Shown here piece by piece: positions 41,561-50,744 of a stretch of DNA of 64,000 bases. Under the pieces are notes generated by a model. That model was not told the origin of the DNA. It saw only the letters and a list, made by a program, of their open reading frames with translations, and searched no databases. The stretch covers positions 116,209 to 180,208 of the forward strand of contig NZ_BOLV01000003.1 in the NCBI RefSeq assembly GCF_016861845.1, in the 5' to 3' direction. The number at the start of each line of letters is the position of its first letter. Position 1 is the first letter of the stretch. The DNA comes from Lacticaseibacillus suilingensis. Lineage in GTDB: Bacteria; Bacillota; Bacilli; Lactobacillales; Lactobacillaceae. A program made the translations under genes and the position numbers.

Positions 41561-42711
41561 ATCAAATTCTCAATCGCATTTTCATCGCGACGCATCACTG
41601 CGCCGCATTGATAACACACATAATCATCGTGACCGGTATGATGCTTTCTATTGCCATTGAGGCCAATCTTTTCATCGCCGGTCTTGATGTATCCGCACCT
41701 GGAACAGCGCTGCGTGCTGGGATAGAAGCGGTCAACCAAGACCAGCTTTGTTGCTGTCCACTCGCACTTGTACGTCATCATCTGTTTGAATTGACCAAAC
41801 AACGAGCGCTGAAGGTTCTTCGCTAGATGCTTGTTCATCTTCATGTGCAGATTATCCAGGTCTTCGATGGCAATCACGTCATTCTCAGAAACTAGCTTAG
41901 TTGTAAACTTATTGAGCAAATCCGCTTGAATTCGCGTTACTTTCTGATAATCCCGCTTCAACTTGGTTCTCGTTGTACGGTAATTATTGGACCGAAAATG
42001 CTTTGGATTCGCTATTCGCTTACGTGCTAGTTGCTTTTGATAGGCGGTGATGCGCTGGTATAAGTCCAGCAGTCTTTGAGGTAGGGTGTTGACTACCTGA
42101 TACCCATCGGCGGCTTTGTAGTCAAACCGAGCGATATTGGCATCAACACCTGTCACCCGTTGACCTCGTTTTTCGACAACAGCAGTTGGAACATCAATCG
42201 CCAAACAGGCATAATACCCGTTCGCTTCTTCAACCACCGTGACCAGCTTGAGTTGACCTTGCCAACGCGGCTTTTCAGCCAACCTGATGTCATACCAAGC
42301 CTGAACACCGCACGGCCGATCAAGCCGCAAACGGGCGTTGACCACTTGGGCGCTATCCGTCTTAAAGACATTCTTTGAACGCTTCTTGGCTTTGTATCGC
42401 GGCTTAGCATGGTTTGGCATCTTAGGATTGAAATGGTTCTGCCAAGCCTTGGCTAAATCGCTAACTGCTAGTTGTAGGACGCGAGCAGATTGGCGATATT
42501 GCCAATCTTGCTTGTTCGCCACCAACTCATCACGCACCTTGCGCTCGCTCGGCCGAAACGACTGATCATCTAGAATGACCGATGCATCGTACATTTCGTT
42601 CCAAGTTTCTAACGCCAGGTTGTAGCAATAGCGCCGGTAATTGAACAGACTAGTCAAGACTTTGCGCATCGTCGCATTGGGATAGATTTTTATTTTGTGT
42701 GTTTTAATCAT
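41545..42711 (-). CDS. tnpB: TnpB-like RNA-guided nuclease (IS200/IS605, stand-alone)
   Basis: The 388-residue protein is a full-length TnpB/OrfB. The N-terminal helix-rich part starts KTHKIKIYPNATMRKVL. The RuvC triad is intact: Asp in VTGVDANIARF (about 190), Glu in IAIEDLDNLHM (about 280) and Asp in MRRDENAIENLI (about 378). The zinc ribbon CSRCG ... CYQCG lies between the last two. Such proteins cut DNA next to a short motif, guided by RNA from the element's end, and promote element retention. No TnpA lies next to it, so it is either a stranded IS1341-type element or a domesticated nuclease. ATG 42711 has GGGGGTG upstream. Confidence 0.9.
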   Translation of the reverse strand: MIKTHKIKIYPNATMRKVLTSLFNYRRYCYNLALETWNEMYDASVILDDQSFRPSERKVRDELVANKQDWQYRQSARVLQLAVSDLAKAWQNHFNPKMPNHAKPRYKAKKRSKNVFKTDSAQVVNARLRLDRPCGVQAWYDIRLAEKPRWQGQLKLVTVVEEANGYYACLAIDVPTAVVEKRGQRVTGVDANIARFDYKAADGYQVVNTLPQRLLDLYQRITAYQKQLARKRIANPKHFRSNNYRTTRTKLKRDYQKVTRIQADLLNKFTTKLVSENDVIAIEDLDNLHMKMNKHLAKNLQRSLFGQFKQMMTYKCEWTATKLVLVDRFYPSTQRCSRCGYIKTGDEKIGLNGNRKHHTGHDDYVCYQCGAVMRRDENAIENLIQYAS

Positions 42712-43137
42712 TCGCTTCACCCCCATTCGTAGCGAGATAAGACCATTTCGGTTTCCTTCTCGTTACCCACTCGGTTTGTGCTTGCCGCAACGTAGCGATG
42801 ACCGCGGAAAACGTGAATCCACTGATTACGTCTGAAATTCCTGTTCTTTCGAAGGGGTAGAGCTAGAAATATTATTACTGGCTACTGACTCTAACCAACC
42901 AAGCTGAAGCTAGGAATAAAATACAGAGTGCAAACCGCGAGCAAATGCTCTATTTCGTTCCCCTCGCTTTTAAATTACGCAAAGCGAAGGAAAGGTGACG
43001 ACATTGGTGTGTTTAGGGATCTGGTTGGTTAAGCATGAGGACGCCTTCCACTAAATTATTACATCCTCGTTGTACCTTACTGTGACACTTAATTCGACAT
43101 TATTGACTGCAGTTCGAAACCTCCTCCTTGGTTCTGA

Positions 43138-43424
43138 GCAAAAACAGGCTGCGAAGTGAGGCCGTCCTTCGCTACCTATAGTTGCGTAACGGTCGGCAAC
43201 GCAGAAGTGATTTGATCAGTCTGTAGCGCACAGCACAGAAAGACTGACATGCGGTAGAAAGGCTACTCATTCGGCTAAGGGCGGTCGACCTTCGCTGCCT
43301 ATAGTTGCGCTACGGTCGGCAACGCCGAAGTGGCCAGCTACGCTTAAGGCCTCGCTGTCACAGAGCAACGGCAATGCCTTAAGCTAGGCTACCCATTCGG
43401 CTAAACTCGCCGCCCTTCGCTGCC
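43138..43424. repeat. degenerate tandem repeat cluster with hairpins
   Basis: A unit CCTTCGCT-CCTATAGTTGCG followed by ACGGTCGGCAACGC and GAAGTG occurs at about 43166 and 43289, with a third partial copy (CCTTCGCTGCCTTGC) at 43414. GGCTAC-CATTCGGCTAA occurs at 43261 and 43387. Inside the units GTTGC and GCAAC form a hairpin. GCTTAAGGC (43342) and GCCTTAAGC (43376) form a 9-bp perfect stem. No known repeat family is recognised. Confidence 0.6.
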
Positions 43425-43576
43425 TTGCTTTTGCACACTACTTGATTACCACCATTGTATAAGCAAGTTGCGGGCCACAATGACGTAATTAGTGTTTAAC
43501 TTTGGTACACACTAATCCTGCTATTTAGTGGTTGAAGTGCCCTTGCTTTTGCACAGAACGTCTGCTAAATTGAGGG

Positions 43577-43590
43577 CGAAAGTGCTTTCA
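43577..43590. promoter_or_regulatory. cre-like CcpA site before levR-1
   Basis: CGAAAGTGCTTTCA matches 12 of 14 positions of TGAAAGCGCTTTCA. It sits directly before the ribosome site of levR-1, where CcpA binding would block transcription when preferred sugars are present. Confidence 0.45.
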
Positions 43591-43604
43591 CGGGAGGTCT
43601 TGAA

Positions 43605-46193
43605 ATGAGTAAAGCGACAGAACGAGTCCTGGCAACGCTGCAGCAGCTGCTGACTGAGCAAACGCAGGTGGCAACGGCGGATATTGCAGCGCGTATGGGC
43701 GTGAGTCGCTCGGTGACGAGTCATTACCTCAGTGACTTGTTGCAGGCGGGCTTGGTCAAAAAAGGCACCGGGCGGCCGGTTTATTGGCAGTTAACGAGCA
43801 CGGTGGCGCCAGTGGCCAGCGATGCAGATGATCTGCACAGCTTGGCGGCGGTGATTGGCGCCAATGGCAGCCAGCGGGAAAGCATCCGCAAGTGTATTGC
43901 GGCGGTGGCTTACCCAGGCGGCTTGAACATTGTCATTACTGGCCACTCTGGGGTCGGTAAGACCTTTTTGGCCCAGCAAATCTACCGCTATGCCAAAGAT
44001 ACCGGGGCGCTGGCGAAAACGGCGCCGTACAAAGTGCTCAACTGTGCAGATTATGCGAATAACCCGGAACTCTTCTCCTCAATCCTGTTCGGCTATGTCA
44101 AAGGCGCCTTTACCGGGGCCAATGCCAACAAGCCAGGCCTGCTGCAAGAAGCTGATGGCGGTTACCTGTTTTTGGATGAAGTGCACCGCTTGTCTGGTGA
44201 AAACCAGGAGAAACTGTTCACGTTTATGGATACCGGCCGCTTTCGGCCGATTGGTGAAAACCAGCACGACAGCACGGCTTCGGTCCGTTTCATCTTTGCC
44301 ACAACGGAAGATCCCCACACGGCGATGCTGGAAACCTTTAACCGGCGGGTGCCAGTCAATGTGCACCTCACTGCCTATGCCCATCGGCCGATCAATGAGC
44401 GCCTGGCCTTCATTAAAGTGTTATTCGGTACTGAAGCGAAGAATTTCAAGTGCCCGATTCAGGTGGCCCCCGAGGCGTTAACTTACCTGTTGAACTTGAA
44501 ACCGGATGGGAATGTCGGTCGACTGAAAAACATGATCAAAGTCGCCTGCGCCAAGGCCAGTACCAGAAAGACCGGGCCCCAGTTGGTGGTGGCGATCACC
44601 GATTTTGATCGTGAAGCCTCTCGGGTCACTGCCGACAACTTGAATATCACTCAGCCGCTGATTGTCGGGGAGCAGGCCAGCGATACGGTGTTTGAACTGA
44701 ATACTGCCAGCCCGGCCCAGCATTTTGAGGCATACTTGGCGGCGCACGATGAGCTGACGGCGCGGGCGGTGCGCACCCAGTTGCAGAACCTTTACCAGCT
44801 CAACGGCGCCGATACCGGCGAAGATTCCGTGCTCCATGCGATGCACGCCCAGCGATTCCGCCAGGTGGTGGTGGATCAATTCGGTCTGAAAGCGGCTTTG
44901 GACTATGAACCGGTGTTGTTCCAGCTTTACGTCCAGAACTTCACCCTTAGCGCTGATAGTTTGGCCGCCATTAAGCGGTTAGCCAGTCATTTTGCCCGCT
45001 CGCAGCATGTGGCCCAGGCCTTTTATGCCCAGCTACCGGTGATTGCGCCGGCCAGCCATGAAGTACTGACAGCGATTTTGACCTGTTGTTTAAGCGAAAC
45101 GGTGGATGAAACGATTCCGCTGCGCTGCTTAATGGTGGCGCATGGCAGTCACATGGCCACCAGTATTCAATCGGTGGTCAATCGCCTGTGCGGCACCTAC
45201 TTGGTAGACGCCTTGGATATGCCCATCGATACCACCATTAATCAAATCGCCAAACGCGCCAAGCAAACGGTGGCGGATTTTGATACCTCTAACGGCTTCA
45301 TCTTGCTAGTTGATATGGGCTCGTTGAACCAGCTTTACACCCAAATCAAAAGCCAATTACAGGGCGATTTGCTGGTGGTGAACAATCTCACTACGGCGAC
45401 GGCGCTGGATATCGGGCTGAAAATCCAACAAAAGCTGCCCTTTGAGGCGATTGCCGAACATGCTAGCACCGACTACACAATTGCGGCCCAGTACTTCGAA
45501 GGCTTCGCCAAGAATCAGAACATTGTGATTTCCTGCATGTCCGGCTTGGGTATTTCCGAAAAACTGCGCGATATTTTTCAAGAAGTGCTGGGCCGGCGCA
45601 TCAGTTTGGTGACCATGGACTTTGACCGTCTGCGGCAAAGCGTGGCGGCCAATGACATTGAGGCTTTTGAATCCACCTTGCTGGTCATCACCACCACGAA
45701 TCTGCCGGAGACTTTCGAAATTCCGCATATCAACATTTACGATTTGCTGGATACCAGCGGCCAGGTGATGATTCACGATATCCTCAAGCAGTATGTGGAT
45801 CAAAAGACTTTCGATGACCTTTATAACCGGCTGGTGCGCTTCTTATCCATTGAAGGCGTGTCGGAACGGCTGGCCTTTTTGAACCCCAGCATCATTATTC
45901 AAGAAGTGGAAACCGTCATCTTCAAATTCGAGAATTATTACCATGTCAAAATCGATGGGAAAACGAAACTCAACCTGTACATGCACATTTCGCTGATGGT
46001 TGAACGGCTCATGACCGGTGTGTCAGGCAGCCGCAGCGCTTCGTTGCAGCCGAAAGACGCCAGGGAAGAGGAATTCTTCACGGTGGCGCAAGGCATTTTC
46101 AAGCCGATTGAGTTGAAATACGGCATCACGATTGATGGCTATGAGCTGTCGTTGTTGTCGGAATTGTTCAAAGCGATTGTGGCGCCGGCCTAA
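43605..46193 (+). CDS. levR: LevR-family sigma-54 activator with PTS regulation domains (LevR-1)
   Basis: The 862-residue protein has an N-terminal winged HTH (about 1-65, VATADIAARMGVSRSVTSHY), then a AAA+ domain (about 85-310) with Walker A GHSGVGKTF and the sigma-54 contact loop GAFTGA (about 167-172) in VKGAFTGANANKPG. After it come PRD1 (about 395-480), an EIIA-mannose-like domain (about 508-630, LMVAHGSHMATS), an EIIB-like domain with Cys in ISCMSGLGISEK (about 643) and PRD2 (about 770-862). PTS phosphorylation of these domains switches activity with sugar supply. It lies immediately upstream of PTS-1 and its sigma-54 promoter, so PTS-1 is the expected target. Confidence 0.94.
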   Translation: MSKATERVLATLQQLLTEQTQVATADIAARMGVSRSVTSHYLSDLLQAGLVKKGTGRPVYWQLTSTVAPVASDADDLHSLAAVIGANGSQRESIRKCIAAVAYPGGLNIVITGHSGVGKTFLAQQIYRYAKDTGALAKTAPYKVLNCADYANNPELFSSILFGYVKGAFTGANANKPGLLQEADGGYLFLDEVHRLSGENQEKLFTFMDTGRFRPIGENQHDSTASVRFIFATTEDPHTAMLETFNRRVPVNVHLTAYAHRPINERLAFIKVLFGTEAKNFKCPIQVAPEALTYLLNLKPDGNVGRLKNMIKVACAKASTRKTGPQLVVAITDFDREASRVTADNLNITQPLIVGEQASDTVFELNTASPAQHFEAYLAAHDELTARAVRTQLQNLYQLNGADTGEDSVLHAMHAQRFRQVVVDQFGLKAALDYEPVLFQLYVQNFTLSADSLAAIKRLASHFARSQHVAQAFYAQLPVIAPASHEVLTAILTCCLSETVDETIPLRCLMVAHGSHMATSIQSVVNRLCGTYLVDALDMPIDTTINQIAKRAKQTVADFDTSNGFILLVDMGSLNQLYTQIKSQLQGDLLVVNNLTTATALDIGLKIQQKLPFEAIAEHASTDYTIAAQYFEGFAKNQNIVISCMSGLGISEKLRDIFQEVLGRRISLVTMDFDRLRQSVAANDIEAFESTLLVITTTNLPETFEIPHINIYDLLDTSGQVMIHDILKQYVDQKTFDDLYNRLVRFLSIEGVSERLAFLNPSIIIQEVETVIFKFENYYHVKIDGKTKLNLYMHISLMVERLMTGVSGSRSASLQPKDAREEEFFTVAQGIFKPIELKYGITIDGYELSLLSELFKAIVAPA

Positions 46194-46197
46194 ACGG

Positions 46198-46231
46198 TTT
46201 TGCACACTAATCAATTCATGTAAACGCTTCA
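46198..46231 (+). promoter_or_regulatory. candidate LevR-1 box and cre-like site upstream of PTS-1
   Basis: TTTTGCACACTAATC (from 46198) resembles boxes ahead of levR-1. TGTAAACGCTTCA (46219-46231) is a cre-like 13-mer that recurs as TGTAAGCGCTGCA (57951) before PTS-2. Both lie upstream of the -24/-12 promoter, where an activator and CcpA would act. Confidence 0.4.
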
Positions 46232-46265
46232 CCAAATAACGCCTCCAGCTGTGGTTTAACAAGAT

Positions 46266-46280
46266 TGGCACCGTATTTGC
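46266..46280 (+). promoter_or_regulatory. sigma-54 promoter of PTS-1
   Basis: TGGCAC-cgtat-TTGC followed by TTA, an exact -24/-12 match, 58 bases before the EIIB start. Confidence 0.9.
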
Positions 46281-46337
46281 TTATACGTAGGTGTAAGCAA
46301 ATCGGGTGAGCAATCATCCGCAGATGGAGGTGTTTTG

Positions 46338-46832
46338 ATGATTAGTATGATGCGTTGTGATGATCGCTTGATTCACGGCCAAGTCGCCCTGCTCTGGTCA
46401 AAGGAACTACAGCTGAGCCGGATTATCGTGGCCAGTGATCAAGCGGCCAAAAGCGATATCCAAAAAAACGCGCTGCTCCTGGCAGCGCCAGCGGGCATCA
46501 AGGTGGCGGTGGTCCCAGTGGCCAAAGCCATTGAGCTTGCCAATGATCCGCGCGGAGCAAAGCTAAAGATGCTTTTGCTCACCAACACGGTGGCTAACTT
46601 GAAGACCCTGGTGGATAACGTCGATGTCGAAACCAAGGTGGACATTGCCAATGTTGGCCGGATTGGCGGCGGCAACTTGAATGATAAACATAAGATCTCA
46701 GAAACGGTTTATCTCACCGATGATGAGGTCGAGGCGGTCAAGGCGATTGGGAAGAAACGCAATAATTTCGTATATCAGCCGCTCCCAAGTGACACGCCAG
46801 TACCATTCTTGAGTCTTCTGAAAGGAGAATAG
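46338..46832 (+). CDS. PTS mannose/sorbose-class EIIB component (PTS-1)
   Basis: The 164-residue protein is a single EIIB domain of the mannose family. The phosphorylated His is in MRCDDRLIHGQVALLWS (about 14). Other family blocks are RIIVASDQAAKSDIQKNALL and VDIANVGRIGGG. It transfers phosphate from an EIIA to the sugar during uptake. The ATG at 46338 follows GGAGG by seven bases. The EIIC gene starts three bases after its stop. The operon has no EIIA gene. Confidence 0.93.
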   Translation: MISMMRCDDRLIHGQVALLWSKELQLSRIIVASDQAAKSDIQKNALLLAAPAGIKVAVVPVAKAIELANDPRGAKLKMLLLTNTVANLKTLVDNVDVETKVDIANVGRIGGGNLNDKHKISETVYLTDDEVEAVKAIGKKRNNFVYQPLPSDTPVPFLSLLKGE

Positions 46833-46834
46833 TT

Positions 46835-47632
46835 ATGTTACTTTATCAAGCAGTTGTGGTTGGGCTGGTGCTGGCCTTCAGCAAATGGCTCAACGCTTAT
46901 GGTTCATTCTTACAGTTAATGCCATTTTTCTCTTATATCGTTTTGGCTCTGGTGCTGGGCAAGAGCCCTTCGCAAGCCTTGATCTTAGGTGCCGCCGTTG
47001 AATTAGCCTTTTATGGGGTCATGCAAATCGGTGCGGTGCTGCCACAAGATACCGCCGTTGGGGGCGTGCTCGGGGTGGCCTTCGCCTTGATTTTGAACCA
47101 AAAGCCTGCCGTTGCTGTCGCGCTGGCAGTGCCAATCTCCATGCTGGCGGTTATTGTTTGGAACCTGCTGAAGTTCTGGTTCACCGCTAACGTTGAAGTT
47201 TTTGACCGCTACATCGATCAACGCAACCTGAAGAAGTTCAATCGCCTCTGGTGGTTGCAGATTGCGGTTTACCTACTTGCATACTTCGCCTTGGCCTTCA
47301 TTGCCATTTTGCTCGGGACCAAAGGCATTAACGCCTTTGTTAACGCCATTCCAAAGCCATTCCTGACTGGTTTAACAGTGGCCGCTGGCATGTTGCCAGC
47401 CGTTGGGATGGGGATGCTGCTCAAGTTCGTTTGGAACATTGAATTCTTGCCCTTCTTTATCGCTGGGTTTGCCATGGCTGCCTACCTGCAGTTGCCAATC
47501 ATGGCGGTCTCCATTTTCGGTGTCGTCTTTGGGCTGATGATGTTCTTCATTGACCGGCATATTAACGAGGTCAAGCAAGCGAAAGGAACCGCATCGACAG
47601 GTAATGATGAGGAGGACTTCTTCAATGACTAA
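46835..47632 (+). CDS. PTS mannose/sorbose-class EIIC permease (PTS-1)
   Basis: This 265-residue integral membrane protein has the EIIC-mannose layout: YQAVVVGLVLAFSKWLNAYG, the conserved LGKSPSQALILGAAVELAFYGVMQIGAVLPQD, and GLTVAAGMLPAVGMGMLLKFVWN. With EIID it forms the sugar channel. A short acidic tail (TGNDEEDFFND) overlaps the EIID start. AAAGGAG precedes the ATG. Confidence 0.93.
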   Translation: MLLYQAVVVGLVLAFSKWLNAYGSFLQLMPFFSYIVLALVLGKSPSQALILGAAVELAFYGVMQIGAVLPQDTAVGGVLGVAFALILNQKPAVAVALAVPISMLAVIVWNLLKFWFTANVEVFDRYIDQRNLKKFNRLWWLQIAVYLLAYFALAFIAILLGTKGINAFVNAIPKPFLTGLTVAAGMLPAVGMGMLLKFVWNIEFLPFFIAGFAMAAYLQLPIMAVSIFGVVFGLMMFFIDRHINEVKQAKGTASTGNDEEDFFND

Positions 47633-48449
47633 AATTGAAATGACTGCGCAAGATAAAAAGTTAACGAAGCGCATGTTCTGGCGCAATATGTTCCTGGGCT
47701 TCAACATGTCCTACACCCGGCAACAAGGGGTGGCTTGGGACTGGGTTCACGCGCCAATCTATCGCGAAATTTACAAAGATGACGACCAATTCTGGGAAGC
47801 CATGAAGCGGAACATGGAATTCTACAACATCACGCCTAACATGAACGGCATGGTGTCAGGGTTAGCCCTTTCCATGGAAGAAGAAAATGCGAAGGCTCCT
47901 AAAGGCACCTTTGATACCGCCGGGATTTCCGGGATGAAGATCGGGCTCATGGGTCCAATGGCCGGGATCGGTGATACTTTCTTCTCCGGTGTTTGGGCTT
48001 TGATCATCATGGGGATTGCGATTTCCTTTGCCAAGCAAGGGAACCTGATTGTCGCGGCCTTGCCGCTGATTGCCCTAATTCCTAACTTGCTGGTCCGGTA
48101 CTACGGCCAGAAGTTCGGCTACAAACTGGGGACCAAGTACATTCAAAAGGCCGTGGAAAATGGCGTGATGGCAATGTTCACCAAGGCCGCTTCCATTGTC
48201 GGGGTCACCGTTGTTGGGGGCATGATCGCCACCTTGGTCAAAGTGCCGGTCATCTTCAAGACGAAGATCAATGGCACCGTGTTCGAACTGCAAAAAGTCC
48301 TCGACCAGATCTTGCCGAACATGCTGCCTTTGCTGTTGGCGGTAGGCTGCTTCGTGCTCCTGCGCAAGAACGTCAGCCCAGTTAAGGTTCTGCTCGGCGT
48401 CGTTGTTCTGGGCTTTGCCTTGACCTTCTTGGGCATTACCGGGGCCTAA
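47625..48449 (+). CDS. PTS mannose/sorbose-class EIID component (PTS-1)
   Basis: The 274-residue EIID subunit begins with the typical soluble segment KRMFWRNMFLGFNMSYTRQQG and has the block GMKIGLMGPMAGIGDTFFSGVWA, conserved in EIID proteins, plus about four to five C-terminal helices. GGAGGA precedes the ATG at 47625, which overlaps the EIIC stop by eight bases. It completes PTS-1, which should import the oligosaccharide sensed by LevR-1. Confidence 0.93.
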   Translation: MTKIEMTAQDKKLTKRMFWRNMFLGFNMSYTRQQGVAWDWVHAPIYREIYKDDDQFWEAMKRNMEFYNITPNMNGMVSGLALSMEEENAKAPKGTFDTAGISGMKIGLMGPMAGIGDTFFSGVWALIIMGIAISFAKQGNLIVAALPLIALIPNLLVRYYGQKFGYKLGTKYIQKAVENGVMAMFTKAASIVGVTVVGGMIATLVKVPVIFKTKINGTVFELQKVLDQILPNMLPLLLAVGCFVLLRKNVSPVKVLLGVVVLGFALTFLGITGA

Positions 48450-48487
48450 GCATTAAGTTTGAGTCAGTGAACATAGATGGTGAACGC

Positions 48488-48535
48488 AAAGAATCCCTGT
48501 AGCCACGCGGCTGCAGGGATTCTTTGTCTGCTCAG
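48488..48535. terminator. bidirectional terminator after PTS-1
   Basis: AAAGAATCCCTGTAGCC pairs with GGCTGCAGGGATTCTTT around ACGC, with one G-T pair. It lies between the EIID stop and the convergent uspA-like gene. The following T-run is short. Confidence 0.75.
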
Positions 48536-48554
48536 TATTTTCCGGGAAATATCG

Positions 48555-48992
48555 CTACTCGCGGACGACCAGCACGGAAATCGGGGCGTGCTTCGCCATG
48601 TAAGCGGCTTGGCTGCCAAAGTGCTTGGCTAAGCCGGTTTTGGCCGAAGCGCCAATCACCAAGAGGTCAGGCTGATATTTGGGAATGAGCGTCTTCACAA
48701 TCGTTTCTCCAGGGTCGCCTTCGCCGATGACGGCACGGACCTTGGCGATGCCCGCCTTTTCGGCGAGCTTGACGTATTCGCTGAGGTGCTGCTCCAGATC
48801 GGCGCGCTCACCATGCACATAATCTTTCGACAAGGCCTGATAAACGTTCATTTCATCGCTTTCAAGAATGGAAGCAATGATCAGTTCAGCTTGATCTGCC
48901 TTGGCGCGGTGAATCGCATATTGGAAGGCGGCTAAGGCGTCAGGGGAATCATCCACCCCAACGAGAATGTGCTTGAAATCATCTTGTGCCAT
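48555..48992 (-). CDS. universal stress protein UspA family
   Basis: This 145-residue protein is a single Usp domain: HILVGVDDSPDALAAFQYAI at the start, VIGEGDPGETIVKTLI in the middle, and the ATP-binding signature LLVIGASAKTGLAKHFGSQA followed by APISVLVVRE. The G-2x-G-9x-G/S spacing suggests an ATP-binding member. It lies 14 bases after mntH and is probably co-transcribed with it. GGAGGAG precedes its ATG. Confidence 0.92.
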   Translation of the reverse strand: MAQDDFKHILVGVDDSPDALAAFQYAIHRAKADQAELIIASILESDEMNVYQALSKDYVHGERADLEQHLSEYVKLAEKAGIAKVRAVIGEGDPGETIVKTLIPKYQPDLLVIGASAKTGLAKHFGSQAAYMAKHAPISVLVVRE

Positions 48993-49006
48993 CTGCTGTC
49001 TCCTCC

Positions 49007-50674
49007 TTAGGCTTCAGTGTGTTTGTCTTCGGCGGTTTCTTTGGCCCGTTCGGCGTTGATCATGGTGTCAGCTGATTTACCAGCGGCTAAGAGCTGATCG
49101 CGGCCCATGCCGGCGGCCAGCAGCTTCTTGTTGCCGCGGTACAGGTCGGTGACACACCAGCCGAGCAGCAGCACGATCAAGCCAATCGAAATGTAGGCTA
49201 AGACATGTGCCGTGGTGATTTCGCTGGCTGAGGCATGCGCGCCGAGGAAGCCGGCGTAAGAGTCAGGCAGGTTCAGCATATTCAAGAAGGTGAGGCCAAG
49301 CACGGAAATCCAGCCGCAGATTTTGACCCACAGCGAGTTCTTGAAGCGGCTGCCCATTTCAGCGGCACTATCGGTCATCATCAGCAGTGGCAACATGGAA
49401 AATGGCAAGGCGAAGGCTAGGAACACCTGTGAGTTATTCATCAAGGTGTTCAGCGCCTCGTGTTCATCCACGGCTGACAGATTGCGCGTCATCCACACGC
49501 AGACCAGCACCGGAATGACTGAAATCAGCCGGGTGACCAGACGCCGCGCCCACAGCGGCATCTTCATGTGAATGAAGCCTTCCATGATCACCTGACCGGT
49601 TAAGGTCCCGGTGATGGTGGAATTTTGCCCGGAAGCCAACAGCGCAACAGCGAACAAGGCCGATAAGGCGCCGGATTTAGCCACAGCAATCAAAATGCCG
49701 TTGCTGAGCACGGAACTATCGGAAAGGGCTTGGTACAAGCCGAAGAAGGACGGATCCTTCACGGCGCCGCTTTTGAACACCGCGACCCCCATGATCAGTA
49801 GCAGGGAGTTGACGACAAAGGCGACAGACAGTTGAATATTGGAATCCCACTGGCTGAAGCGAACCGCAGTGGCGACTTCATCCTCATCATCGTGGTTGAT
49901 TTTCCGCGTTTGGGAAATCGCCGAGTGCAGATAAAGGTTATGCGGCATGACCGTGGCGCCAATAATACCTAGCGCCCCGTTCAACGGCGACATACCATTG
50001 ACCACCGGATGGGAAGCAATGGCGCCAGCCGATGGCACTAAGCCTTTGATGACGCTGAGCCAGTCAGGCCGGCTCAAGGCCACCTGATAAACAAAGACCA
50101 GCAGAATCACCATGATCAGGGTCACCACAATCGCTTCGATTTTCCGAAAACCGATGCGGGTGAGGAGCAATAATAGCAAGACGTCAAAAACGGTGATGAA
50201 CACGTCGATCACCAGCGGAATGCCAAATAATAAGTACAAGGCAATGGCGGCGCCGATGACTTCGGCAATATCGGTGGCCATAATGGCCAACTCAGTCATA
50301 ATCCAAAGAACGATACCCAAGCTTTTGCTGGTGCGAGCGCGAATGGCCTGCGCTAAATCCATGCGACTTACGATGCCAAGTTTAGCCGCCATGTTTTGCA
50401 GGAGCATGGCAATTAAACTTGAAATCAAAATGATGGAAATGAGGAGGTACCCGAAGTTTTGTCCGCCGGTGATACTGGTTGACCAGTTACCTGGATCCAT
50501 GTAACCGACGGCGACCAAAGCCCCGGGACCTGAATAAGCCAGTAGCGTGCGCCAAAACCCTTTGCCCTTGGGCACCTCCACTGTCCCGTTGATTTCCTCC
50601 AGTGAGGGGCCGTTGGCGTAAGCAATCAACTTGCGCGATTTAGGCGCGCTGTTTGTCTCCTTCAACTCAATCAA
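49007..50674 (-). CDS. mntH: NRAMP-family Mn2+/H+ symporter
   Basis: The 555-residue transporter has about eleven helices. Signature residues are [15 protein letters not shown] in helix 1 (Asp and Asn bind the metal) and [15 protein letters not shown] in helix 6 (Met-Pro-His). [16 protein letters not shown] is also conserved. Manganese import is the usual role in lactobacilli, which accumulate Mn against oxygen stress. The start is a TTG, at 50674 or at 50665 nine bases after AAAGGA; no ATG is available before helix 1. A TTAGGC-type box like that of the metal ABC operon lies upstream. Confidence 0.93.
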   Translation of the reverse strand: MIELKETNSAPKSRKLIAYANGPSLEEINGTVEVPKGKGFWRTLLAYSGPGALVAVGYMDPGNWSTSITGGQNFGYLLISIILISSLIAMLLQNMAAKLGIVSRMDLAQAIRARTSKSLGIVLWIMTELAIMATDIAEVIGAAIALYLLFGIPLVIDVFITVFDVLLLLLLTRIGFRKIEAIVVTLIMVILLVFVYQVALSRPDWLSVIKGLVPSAGAIASHPVVNGMSPLNGALGIIGATVMPHNLYLHSAISQTRKINHDDEDEVATAVRFSQWDSNIQLSVAFVVNSLLLIMGVAVFKSGAVKDPSFFGLYQALSDSSVLSNGILIAVAKSGALSALFAVALLASGQNSTITGTLTGQVIMEGFIHMKMPLWARRLVTRLISVIPVLVCVWMTRNLSAVDEHEALNTLMNNSQVFLAFALPFSMLPLLMMTDSAAEMGSRFKNSLWVKICGWISVLGLTFLNMLNLPDSYAGFLGAHASASEITTAHVLAYISIGLIVLLLGWCVTDLYRGNKKLLAAGMGRDQLLAAGKSADTMINAERAKETAEDKHTEA

Positions 50675-50694
50675 TCCTTTCTGAAATCACCTTT

Positions 50695-50744
50695 AGTATA
50701 CGCCCCTGAAAAGCGATGTAAATATTTTATTTAGTGGTGCCTAA
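50695..50744 (-). promoter_or_regulatory. mntH promoter with MntR-like box
   Basis: On the minus strand TTTACA (50722-50717) and TATACT (50700-50695) are 16 bases apart. Eight bases upstream of the -35 lies TTAGGC-ACCA-CTAA (50744-50731), which shares the core TTAGGC-N4-CTAA with the box at 26874. Confidence 0.6.

Larger units (their letters stand above)
42727..43604. other. 0.9-kb gene-free interval rich in short repeats
   Basis: No coding frame is credible between tnpB and levR-1. The right half carries repeated hairpin units (see 43138-43424), then three TTTTGCACA-type boxes (43429, 43504, 43546) and the levR-1 promoter. The left half (42727-43130) shows nothing recognisable beyond a sequence GTTACCCACTCGG akin to the repeats. 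Confidence 0.6.

Noticed and set aside
43138..43424. CRISPR array
   Set aside because: The repeats are degenerate, few, unequally spaced and self-complementary over different parts; no cas genes are in the window.
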